Shown one piece after another: positions 42,201-53,556 of a stretch of 64,000 nucleotides of DNA. A program made the translations under genes and the position numbers. The first letter of the stretch is position 1, and the number at the start of each line of letters is the position of its first letter. The notes under the pieces are model-generated. The model was not told the DNA's origin and searched no databases. It saw only the letters and a program-made list of their open reading frames with translations. The DNA is from Prunus persica (taxonomy: Eukaryota > Streptophyta > Magnoliopsida > Rosales > Rosaceae), in NCBI RefSeq assembly GCF_000346465.2, contig NC_034009.1, positions 37,936,844-38,000,843 of the forward strand. The letters are read 5' to 3'.

Positions 42201-44748
42201 TGTTCTGGCAACTGCATCTTCTTCTAATACAGATTCTGCAATGGCATTGGTGGTTTCCTCATCTCGCCTGAAAGTCTTAAGTTTTTTATTCAAACTTTTA
42301 GGATGGCTCATCTCTAGGCATCCCTGTTCCTCCTCCTCTGGAAACTTCCTTCTCTTATTATCACTGAAACCCACTCTAGCATTTTCTTGGACAGACACCT
42401 GGCTTTGGGAAACAATTCCTGCTCCAGATATATTACTAAGTGTGTTGGATGGAGAATCTTCTATCCTGATGCAATCAGTCTTTGCATCCCCTTTATTCAC
42501 CAACTCACTCAGCAGACGTACCTTCCGATTTTTCTTACGACTCAAACCACTTGACTTATCAAAATTCTCAGATGATGCATAATCACATTCATCTAATACT
42601 AGAGGATGACAAGCGTCGGTCTGAAGCTTGGTAGCATTATCTGCCTTGTCAACCATCCCGGCTCTCTTAAATGTGCCAAAAGCATTCATTGACTCCTTGT
42701 GATTGTCTTCTGTAGAAGTTTGATACTTAGCTTCACTAGACTGGATGTGATTCTTGTTCCAGAAATTTTTGTTTGTGATATCAAGCTCAACATTGGTATC
42801 TTCATGACTTTCACATCCTGGTTTACAGGCTTCGACAGATCCATTGCCCTCCAATCTTACAGCTTCTGTTTTGGAAATCATAGGCATTATCATTGTGAAA
42901 AATCATATAAGGTAATTTGTCATGTAGCTTTATTGTTCTTTTCAAATTAAATTACATGTGGAAATCACAGGAAAAAATTTCACCCGAAAAGTTTTTTTAA
43001 TAACAAAAAAATAAGGAAAGAACCTGTGTCATCTTTATGTCTCTCCTGTGTCCTTTTTGGGTTAACTTCTGTCTCAACAGAATTTAGTCTAGGCATTTCG
43101 TGACTCACAGAATCTTCTAAGGCATTCCCATTTGCTGGATGAAACACAAAAAGCAAATCAAAATACTATAATATAGCCAACTTTCTGTTTAGTTTAAGCG
43201 ACTTGAACTTAATTTACCTATGATGGTAGTGGGTGGAACTTCATCCTTCCCTTCTTTCTTAGCAGTAGAACATGATGAAGGATGTTGCTCGTTGCCACAC
43301 CCAACAGTAGAAGTAGGAGCTTCAACTCTTTTTCCCTCAACAACTTTTGACTGTGGACCTTGCTGACAATCTGACAAAAGTACCGAAGCACTACTGCACA
43401 CCTGAGCACAAGTCTTATTGGAATCAGATCCAATATCGCAACAATAAATGCCTGTACCATGATCTTCTGGAATGATCTTAGAACCAGTTTCCTGCACGCA
43501 ATTCTGGCAAGACCAGAATCTGAAATTTGGAGTCTTCAAAGGAGGAAGCACGGATGTATCCTCCAGCTGATCAAACTTGTTCAAATCACCATCTGAATCA
43601 AATGGCCAACATACCTTCCAGTTCTTTTTGCGAATTTCAGATACATAACCACTGCAATTAGAAACATAAAAGAGAAGTTTCAATCAAACAAAAGCTCCAT
43701 GCATGGGTGCTGTTGAAGTAATCAATATATTTACTGCATATCTTGAAAATTTAATACTCAACATATATATATATATATATATAAAATATATAGTCCCCTT
43801 CTATTGAGGGATCCCTCAAATAATTTTATTTGAGGGACACCTTTTAGGGTCCCATACAAATATTTTTTCAACGATCAAAACCATCTATTTTTTAAGTCTA
43901 CATTCATAGATCATCCTTGCAAAAAATTAGACAAATCGGAAACTGTTTCAATATCCAATTGTGTCCTACAAAATCAATGAACATGATGCTTCAAGAAAGT
44001 ATTAAAATTTCAATAATTCAATTGAGTGGTCAAATGATATCGGATTCAAGTGAATTTTGGCAGAGATGATCTTTGAATGAGTATCTACAAAATAGACGGT
44101 TTGGATTAGTGAAATACAATACGGAATGGGCCCTATAAGGGTGTCCCTCAAATTAGCGTACATGTCTTCCCCATTGTTTAAGTACTTGTGTCCCTTCAGA
44201 TACAACCTTGTAAAATTAGCAAGATATATACTAGCTAGTATATCGTAATTGGGTCCTCATGAAAACCATTATTGGACCAAAGAGTTCAATCCTAACTCAG
44301 TGTTGTTTTTCAGTGAACTAAAAAGTAAAGAGAATAGACTTCTCTATCTGTAATACTGCAGCAAAATAGCTTAATACAGTATTTTTCAAAAGGGGGAAAA
44401 GTAAGCCAAATTAGTTAATATTCGAATAGAGCTTGAGATATTGAATATGAAAAAATATAAATTAGTTAATATCATTAGCTAGAAATCCCTAGTAATTTAT
44501 TATGAACAAGTGAGTAACAGCACATATACACATTCAGATGTAATGATGATTTCTCAAAAGGAAAAGGCTTACCGTATGGAGAAGTGCTCACACTTTGCCG
44601 CATGACTACTACTACTCTTGACATTTGCATCAGCAAGATCTATAGATATTGAGTCAATTTTAACAAAAGACCCCACCGACTTGGACTTGGAGGCAATAAT
44701 AGGGTCACTCCTCTTATGATTATCAGCCATTAGAAGACCTCTCTCCAT
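39282..44748 (-). CDS. EMF1: EMBRYONIC FLOWER 1-like Polycomb-associated protein
   Basis: Plant-specific Polycomb partner that keeps floral and seed genes silent through H3K27me3 and H2A ubiquitination. Five exons (44573-44748, 43218-43651, 43024-43134, 41436-42865, 39282-40982) join to 1283 aa. The N-terminus has VKIDSISIDLAD then CEHFSIRGYVSEIRKKNWKV..CWPF and FRFWSCQNC, matching the conserved EMF1 start. The middle is long, hydrophilic and Ser/Lys-rich, with several basic clusters (SRKKNRKVR, NKRRKF, KKKIKK). The last exon holds DDIPMEIVELMAKNQYERCL, a conserved EMF1 block. The C-terminus is very basic (RKRINQSGDRNKRRRNRKQT), a likely nuclear signal and chromatin-binding tail. A non-coding first exon around 45770-45990 seems joined by a roughly 1-kb leader intron whose acceptor lies about 60 bases before the ATG. 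MERGLL (44748) was taken as start; the in-frame ATG at 44730 is possible. Confidence 0.93.
43791..44173. mobile_element. Short TIR element in EMF1 intron 1
   Basis: Inverted pair TGAGGGACACCTTTTAGGGTCCC (43831-43853) and its imperfect complement at 44128-44150, inside the first coding intron. Outer ends (AGTCCCCTTC, and GTCTTCCCC on the right) were not paired exactly, and the left end adds a small hairpin. No coding capacity. Superfamily unknown. Confidence 0.55.
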
Positions 44749-45990
44749 GTTATAGCATCTAACCAGCTCACAGTGTTCTTTTATAGTATTTCCTATATTC
44801 ACAAATGAACAATTAATTGAGTAATATCATTATCATATGCTCAATAATAATGCAAACAATGCACCATGCGAGAAGGAAAAACCGAGGAAAATATAAAGAA
44901 AGCGCCTAAGCCCTCTATACCATGCGAGGAAATCCTGATCCAAGTCCCAAACAATAGTATTAATTAGGGTTTATTCTCAACCACCAAGATATCTCATGCG
45001 CAACAAATTATCCACTGCAAAAATTATCATACAAATACATGACAAGGTAAAACACCGCCTCATACAGTAACATTGCACATAAAATAACAACCTCCATTAG
45101 ATGCACAAAGTGTATAAGAACCCAAAGGATCATAAAATTAAAAACCCTAGCTTTTCAAACAGCACAAAGAAGTCTGCAGCGGCTAATTGGATGTATTACA
45201 AACAATAAAAGTATTCACACAGCTGAACTCACCCAGCAAAGATACCAACAAAATCACAAAATAGGAACAATAAGACAAAAGCACATGTTAGGGTTTTGTT
45301 TCCATATATAGGATCTCACAAGAAGAAAAAGTAGTGATCATATTCCAAGATATGCAACAATCCCACAAACCCATTTCAAACTCACCCTCGGAGACTCCGA
45401 ATCCGAAAATAAGAGCATGCACACGAACCCAGAAAAGGAAAAACTTTTAGGGTTCATATTTTCATAACATATAAATTCAGTAACTAAACAATCAACTCAA
45501 TACACAGCACTGTAAAACGAGATAAATATGACCCAAAACGGTACAGAAATGTTTTAAACAAAACCCAGATACTGAAATACAAAGTAAAGCCCCAACCTTA
45601 ACGTACTATACACAGTAAACCCAGCTCAAATATTTTTAAATAAATTAATAAGCAGCTGAAACTCAGCTGAAAGCTTCAAACTTTATGCCAATTAACACCA
45701 AACCAATCATCCCCATCACAAACCCAATTAAACGCAGAGTAAATAGAGCAGAAAAACCGACCTCAACGCAATCCACAATCACCCAAAAACGACGCCGTAC
45801 GAGCTCGGGTACAGCTTAGCTCCGATTCTCCACGGCTGGTCCAGAAAACTGTACCGGGAGAGAGAGCGCCGGAGCGCGAGGATCGGATGCCGAGCTGCCA
45901 GTCGAGATTCGAAGCTACAAGAGTAGAATTTGAGTGCGAAAAATCATAAAACCCTAGAGAGAGAAAAAGAGGTTTCGAATTGTAGAGAGA
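44749..45990 (-). other. EMF1 leader: non-coding exon and 5' UTR intron
   Basis: A CT-rich stretch on the minus strand at 45770-45990 looks like a first, non-coding exon, with possible donor GAG|GTCGG around 45765. The acceptor ATATAG lies about 44800. The intron between is AT-rich with no other feature. Confidence 0.5.
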
Positions 45991-46737
45991 GAGTGTGTGT
46001 GTGAGAGAAAATGAGGAGAGAGAGTTTTAATCTTTCTTTTGTCGTCGAATGTAGAGAGAGGAGGTTTTTTGATGTACTAAAAAAACATCGCATACATATG
46101 ACATGCCATGTCCAAACGCACACATACGCGCAATAAATTACTGCTGGAAATGCTGCTGGCCCAACAGATTTCCGCCACGTGGCGACGATGTGCGGCTCTT
46201 ATCACAATCCATTACAGAGGGCAAAAGGAAACCCTAGCGTAGGTTTAAAAAAAAGAGGCGACTGTTCCCACGCGTTGTTTGCACGCTCTGTTTGGCAGGG
46301 GGGAAGATAGTTTATTTATACCTGTCGTGTCAAGTAGGCCCAAAGATGCCTTTGCACATTAGTAGGTTTTGATTGGTGCGTGTGGTTCAAGATGGTGTCC
46401 GGTGAGTGCGAGTGGGTTGAATATGAAACCCTAGGTTTTTCTTGTGGGTAATCAAGGTATCTAACCCTAGCTATATAGCACATTTCATTTCAAGAAAAAA
46501 AGAGAGGGGAAAAGTAAAATGGGAAATGTGAGATGGAGGAAAATTGTGTTAGGTTTAAATTTTTTAGGTGCTATAGAATGCGACATAAACGAGATACTCT
46601 AAATATGTATCATGTGGTATTATTCAAGATCACGCTAATTAAATGCCTTGTCTAAACAGATTAATGTAAGTATCATTTCAATTTTGTGTAATTTAATATA
46701 GTTTTGACCCTCAAACAATAGTTTTCACTGAATACAC

Positions 46738-46980
46738 ATGGTACATGTTTCATACAGTCGAGAGACGCAATTTTCCCTTTGCAAGCATCATTGGTATACA
46801 AGTTTCATACAATGGGCGAATCTACCTTTGTATTGTAGGTCTTCAATATTTGTACATGGTATACATGTTTTAATCAACGGGTGGGTGCAAATTTTACCTT
46901 TCTAGACTATGCATGATGTATACATGAAACATGTACAAGTTTCATATTGTGGGCGGACTCAAGATTTTACTTTTGTTGCA
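46738..46980. repeat. Degenerate tandem repeat, about 4 units of roughly 60 bp
   Basis: Units recur around (T)GGTATACA(A/T)GTTT(C/T)ATA..(G/C)GGGCG..ATTTTACCTTT. They start near 46738, 46790, 46855 and 46920, and are strongly diverged from each other. Confidence 0.6.
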
Positions 46981-49632
46981 CGAATTTAAACGAAAATAAT
47001 TATTACGTTCAAAATTTTATAATAACAATATATAATTCAAAGATATGGTATCAAACTCATTTTTGCTTCTTATGCTATATGAGAGAAGTAATGTAAATTT
47101 TTGTATACAAATAGAAAGGTTTGTGATGATATTACAAAGTCTAAAATAATAGATAATATTTTATAGTTCATGTACTATACATAATGAAGTGCTTCTCTTT
47201 CTAGGGGATCATTATTTTAAATGTATTTTAAAGAAAAACTTCAATGGGAGCGACAGCCCAAACTGGGCGTATGTTTGGGTCGGCCTTGGTTTCATGCAGA
47301 TTAAAGTGAAAAGCGCTATGATTCGTTATACAAAATGGAGGAAGAAAATTGAGCCAAAATTCCAATGCTTTGCTTACATATTTGTAGCATGTTCGTTCAC
47401 ACCTAACAAAAGCAATATGCCAAATGTACGTAAATATATATATATCTTATATTATGCATGGCACATAAAATACTAAACGTCCACGTAACTCTGTAATTAA
47501 TTAGTTAAACAAGGTTATCAAAAGGTCCCCCCGATGAAAGAAGGTTGACAATTGGGACATAAAAAACAAATAAAGAAAATTCATACAACATTTTTTTAAA
47601 TTTTTTTTAAAGTTGAAGTCTCTGGTACTTGGTTTTACTAAAGGTAAATACCAAAACGTAAAAGCTATAATTAGTCGATTATGCTAGCACATGATAGTTA
47701 AAGAGAGGTTTAAATCAAACAATATATATGTCCATGGGCCACTGGGGTATGGAGAGGTTCGAAACTCTTACACCCCCAATAAATATTTGTATAAATTCCT
47801 TTCTCTAATTGCTTGCACTCAAATAAAAAAATATTTCAGACGATATATATAGATATGAATCAACCGACCAATCAACATATTATGAATTTATAGTTGGTTT
47901 AACTTTAAGCGCGCGCTCTATATATATACCAATTTAAATTGTATATTTACACTTCAATAATTGGTCATGATGTGCCATTTCAATCACTACCAATCGAGCG
48001 GTCACACACCTAACTAGCTGCAAGGCCTGCATCAATTGAATTGTCGACCTAAAAAAATTAACATTACTGATTTGGTATGAAGAAAAGAAAAGCAACATAT
48101 ATAACCAAGTTTATTATAATTAAATTATAATTATGAAAAGAAAACTAGCTATACGAGAGTATTTTTGGGGGTGAGCATGAATACATGAGACGAATATAAT
48201 TCAAATATATACGCTACACAATCTCAAAATTTAAACTCATTGGCACAAATTTTGAGAAATTGTGTAAATCTGAAGGCTGACAGATACATATACCACCCCA
48301 CCCATTATTATGGAGATCGGGCCCTCTCCAAGTTTCCTTGTCATGATGATGCATACACACACATATATATTATATGTATAAATCTAAGAAGACCTAATAA
48401 AGATAAATAAATTAAACTTAAGAAAGTGCTTCCACGAACCAAGGACCCTGTCTGCCTGCTTTCATCAAATTTCTAATTGATCCATATTCGGAGAGGGTTT
48501 GATCTGCAACCCAATTACGTAGAGACCAAATGTATGTCTGGACTGGTTAAAGTAATTTATGGCTGCCCATGAGAAAAAGATGATTCATGAAAAAGGACTG
48601 CAACTTTCTTTTCTTTTTTGTATACAGTCCACAGATCAAGTTGTTGGCCAATTGCAGCTTGTATGTGTTTTCTAGATATTGGAAATCAATTAGGAAATAT
48701 GGGTCAATTCAATTCTAACCCAAAATTTTTAACTGTTACTTTGTTTGCAGCAGATAATTTTCTTCTCGATCCTTGACCCACCACTAATAATAACATTATC
48801 CTAATTGATTTTCTCCAAAATTCAGGGTTTTGGAGATTTGTCTGTCCGTTAATGGGAGATTTCTTGTGTCTCGTTGAGATTTGTATGGATCGGTGATGAT
48901 TGTTAATAGTGATCAGTGGTCAGATCATCGCGCTGTTCTGTTGGGTTGGGTCTGATTTCCCTCAGTGTGGGTTGACCAGTTTTCTTCTCCTTTGCTATGG
49001 TTGGCCTTCTCTTTTCTTTATATGTTTAAAAGAAATAATATTTTATCTTTCCAAAAAGAAAAATAATAAGGGTCAAATGGACAGGTCAAAGATATATTTT
49101 GGAAAGTGTTTGATGAGCAACAACATAGAGCCAGCCTGACTGTATCAAATTTTTTAGCACCTTTTTCTGAAAGAGAGAGGGAGAGAGAGAAATGACAACG
49201 TTCAATTAAGAGGGTATATATGTATATAGTCAATTCTACTAGGAGAATTGCAATTAGCTTATAACAACAGTGTCTGCATCATGCTTTCAAGCATGTGAGC
49301 ATCTTTTGGTGCCAATTAGGTCACTTCTTATTTTGACTGTCTGAAAAGTAATTGCAGAAAATAAGCAACTTATTGTACCAGAATGTCAATTATAATTACA
49401 ATTCGTAAAAGATGATGAGGTTGTTTGAGTTAGAAAAGACTAATTCGCAAATTACTTACAACATAAAAAAGTCCTAAATTAAACGCACCAATAGACGAAG
49501 AAGATTGAACCGTAAATGCGAAGAAGAAAGCGAGATAAGAATACATAATCGAGAAAAGGTCGCGCATAGAAGAAATAAGATGCAGTAAAGCTGGAAGATG
49601 AAGAAGCATGTATCCCTTCTCCCCCTTTTTTT

Positions 49633-49668
49633 TAAAATAAAATAAAATAAAATAAAATAAAATAAAGG
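49633..49668. repeat. (AAAAT)n microsatellite
   Basis: About seven AAAAT units, preceded by a C/T run. Confidence 0.95.
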
Positions 49669-50843
49669 GGTGTTTGAGTAAGACAAAAAGTATGATCAAG
49701 GAGGCATAAGATTATTGATTATGAGTGTTGTTAGAATAATCTAAGGGCTGTTATATAAAGAAGACCTTACAAGACCTCGTTTTTAGGACATTAGGTGAGT
49801 GGGACTGGTATACATAGACTGTTCTTCTCCTATGTGGATGTCTGGACGTTATTACGGTGGACACCATTGTAAATAAAGAACAAAGCAGAAAATAGTAAAA
49901 ATAAATAAATGACGTCCACAAGATAATAACGTCTAAAAGTCTATATAGAGGAAAATCTATATATATATATAATATAGCATGTAGGTTGAGACCTGCATGC
50001 TATAATGTTGCATAACCCGGAAAAGTATCACAAACCCAGATAAATAATTTGAACAATAATGTTGCATAACGAGTGTCTGACCTGCTTTCCCCTAATATAC
50101 ATTGTCCTTCACTTTAACCCCACACACCACAGCCACAGGTACATTATTTTTGGCTTCCTCGTGCACGCTAATTAATTATCATTTACCATTTGTACAAGAA
50201 ACTGACAAATATAAATGGATGGATCTTACCTATATGGATTTTCGAATGATCATCATCAGCTGCACTGCACATGATACCATGCATGAAGCATGCGGCCCAT
50301 CCAAACACACATCTATTAAATTTGACTTCCAACACACACGCATATATATCATATATCAGATTAACTAATAAAGAAAAATAATTTCCAGCCCAATGTACAT
50401 TGTTTAGTATATGTATATGTATATGTAGTAGCGAACAGTGAGTTTAGGACGAGAGCCCCAATTTGACGATTATTTGGATTTAGCTTATCACAAGTGTAAA
50501 GAACATGTATCTCAAATAGTTAAAACGATTTGCTCGTTCATTCGACATCATCTTTTTTATTTTCTAGTACCTCTTTCAATATCGTTTTGTATTTTAAAAA
50601 AACAAAAACAAAACCTATATGTAGTCCAGTACGTATGTCCACCTCTTCTTACTGTCTGATCTAATGCATTCAAATAAGGAAGAAACTAGTTCCTGAAGTT
50701 TGGCTAACCATGTCCCATGCCCGTAATTTATTTATTGGATAGGTTAATTGAAAAATCCAGCTGAAATACTTTATTTTCTTCCTAATTGGACCTTTTAATT
50801 AATTAATTAAGATCCCCAAATATGATTAACAGGACTCTTTTAA

Positions 50844-51292
50844 GAGCACTTCCACCGCAGAGTCCAGTCTAGGCAACAGCCTCTCTCGAAAGTTGAAGAA
50901 ACCCACTCCACCACACAAATCCAGCCTGGGCAGATGGTGGGCTCCACAAAGACTGTGGGCAGGTCTAAAGGCAAAAACAGCTCGAGTTATTGCCTGAGGG
51001 CGCTGATGTCAGTGTTGATGTTAGCGAAGAAATTATAAATAAATAAAAATCTGAAAAATTACCAAAAAATTTTGAATCTTTTTTTTATACATACCTAGCA
51101 AATTTTTATTATTATTAATCTCATACATAAAAATAAAATTAATCCCACGTGAATAGTAATTGTCTTTGGGTTGCCATGATAATGGGTGGAAAAGTAAAAA
51201 AAATATTGCTAGGGCATGACTATTCATGTAAATAGTGTCTACCCTTACTTGTTCTTACCCTTTACCATAGCACACCATAAGTGAAGGTGCTC
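50844..51292. mobile_element. PIF/Harbinger (Tourist)-like MITE, copy B
   Basis: 449 bp, starts GAGCACTTCCAC and ends GTGAAGGTGCTC, flanked by TAA on both sides (50841-50843 and 51293-51295). It shares internal blocks with copy A at 11526-11973: GTGGGCTC, GCTGATGTCA and ACGTGAATAGT. No coding capacity. Confidence 0.85.
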
Positions 51293-53340
51293 TAAGTTCT
51301 AACTTCTGATACTTGATCTATTCGAATAATTATTCCTCATAAAAAAAAAAACAAAAAAAATCTAAATATACAGGGGAGAACAATGACATTGTGGGTTGTA
51401 GAGAAATTTGTATAGTTATTTTGGTGATGTTTTCAGTGGAGAGCCGTCGGTGATGTAGAAGAAGTAGAGAGATATATTATTGGATCTCTGGGCGGAGGTG
51501 GCGGATAAGGCAATCTAAATATTTATAGCATACAGATAAAAGGTGGGGTTTGGATTAGAAATGCCCCTTTTTTATTTATTGATTTTTACTTCTTTCTTTC
51601 CTTTTCCTTGTTTATACTTTATCAAATCACCATCTTTCTTTAAGCTGACGTTGATAACTTGGTTGGTTTTGTCATTTCGTTAAGAAAGATACTATGGCAA
51701 TTTATAAATTTCAGCTTAAAGAAATGAGGTCACGTTTGGTCATTTGAGTCAGTAACTTGATAGTTCAATAAAAGTTTCAATTTTTTTTTCAAATCAAATA
51801 ACGACCTTTCGTTTTTCAACAAAGTATATATATCACCGTCTTTAAAACTTTTTTATTTCTTTTGTGACGCTTTTGTAACTTCATAAAGAAAACAAAAAAC
51901 TTTTTACTTCTTTCTTTTAAGTTCTTTCTAATGCTAATACTCTTACTACTGAGCTATGAACCTATTAACAAACCTCCGTGATTCATAACATGTTTTAGAA
52001 AAATGCTATGAACAAAATTAGAGATACAATCAAAATACCTACAAGAACCCGAAATGTACATAGCTAGACGATGGATTGATACACTTGAATAACTTAAATA
52101 AATTTATCTGGACATTCATTCATGTATTTAGAGTTTAAGAATTGAGTGTTTCAATTCAAACCTATAGTTTAGTATTTAGAATTTATATTTTAAAGTTATT
52201 TAAATGAAAACCTAAAACGATGGAATTTTCTAGACATAATCACAAGAGGATCAACAAAGGATCTAATATAGCGCCATGGTGTACTACTTCTTTTAAAACA
52301 TTCTAATATGAGGAATATTTGCCCAAATACATTATATTACGGGTAATTACATAACTAGTAACTAATTAATAAACGTGACCTTTCAACATAAGTACATGTT
52401 TATTCTCCATAATTTCTTCACTTACACAAGATTTTATGAGGATGAACAAAACTATATAAAAGAACATTAATCTTGTGTTTCTATATACTAATGTTACCGT
52501 TTGTACTAAAAAAAAATAGTTATCACTTCATATATATCCATAGAAAAATAAAAATAAAAATATTTTATATATGTGATCTTTTATCTCACGAAACACTATA
52601 CTAATAAATTAAGTTATTATTTTGCACATTTAATCATTTACTTTCACAATTTTATAATTTTGGGGCCTATGCAGATAAAGGAAGTGAGCTATATTTCTCT
52701 TGTTTTTTGTGACAACAAAATTGTATTTTTTCATATAATTTCGGGGGAAAAAATAAGAAAAGATCAAATTTTGTAGAAAACGACACTGTTCCTTTGTAGC
52801 CGCCGGGAACTAAATTCCTCATTCAAAATCAATTTACGCGTACTTTTCTTTGCCTTTATAGTTTCAAATTTCAGCCGTCCAATTTCCCCTAGGTCAAGTC
52901 AGATCCAGTATCACCCGTACACGTGCACCCCTCAACCGGACCCTCAACCCTTTCTGGACTCTAATTAGCGCCAAATTCCACTCGTGTCGCTTTCGCAGAA
53001 TGAAACCTAAGCCCTTCCGAATCCAACGGCCGTCTTCATCTCCTCACTCTTCTATCCAATCTCAACCGTTGACCAATATTTCAATCTAGACCGTTGGATC
53101 ACCAATCACTATCATCTAGCCCTCCATTATTTAGGAAATTCAATTTCAAAAAAAACATCGAGAGGGAGAGAAAGAGAAAAAGAAAACCAAAAGCGAGAGC
53201 TGCTCTATCTTCTTCCCCAAATCTTCCGATTCGGTTCAGTCTCTACCGCTCTCTGATCCAATTCGAGATTACAGTAGCTTCAAATTAAGCTATTTCAACA
53301 ATTTTTACACCATTTTTTTAATTTTATTTTTCAAAATAGT

Positions 53341-53541
53341 ATGGTTGCATTTCTAGTAATGGAAATCGCCGCCAAATCACCGTCGGTGTGTAACCATCTC
53401 CGATGACGACTTGAGGTCCGAAACGGCATCGTTTCGTTGTTACCAATGGCGTGCAAAGTGCAATTATTTCTCACTATTTTGAGCATTTGTTTCGGAAATT
53501 AAATGTGGATTTCGAGGCTGATTGTGCATGTTTGCGTTTGA
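53341..53541 (+). promoter_or_regulatory. Cluster of three short uORFs ahead of the TCX start
   Basis: uORF1 53341-53406 (21 aa, MVAFLVMEIAAKSPSVCNHL R), uORF2 53446-53502 (18 aa), uORF3 53503-53541 (12 aa). uORF3 begins directly after the uORF2 stop (TAAATG). All end before the main ATG at 53557. They could limit translation of the main frame if the leader is transcribed across them. Confidence 0.5.
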
Positions 53542-53556
53542 ATTTATTGGTGATTA

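Larger units (their letters stand above)
45991..53340. other. 7.3 kb gene-poor stretch
   Basis: No gene supported on either strand. It contains the EMF1 promoter (45991-46400), a degenerate tandem repeat (46738-46980), a possible LINE tail (48900-49075), an (AAAAT)n run (49633-49668), an MITE (50844-51292), and much AT-rich sequence. The longest open frames (under 100 codons, for example 47189-47476) lack family resemblance. 52800-53340 is the promoter and leader side of the TCX gene. Confidence 0.55.

Noticed and set aside
47189..47476. 95-codon open frame in the gene-poor stretch
   Set aside because: No motif, no splice context, no CT-rich leader; normal chance length in this region.
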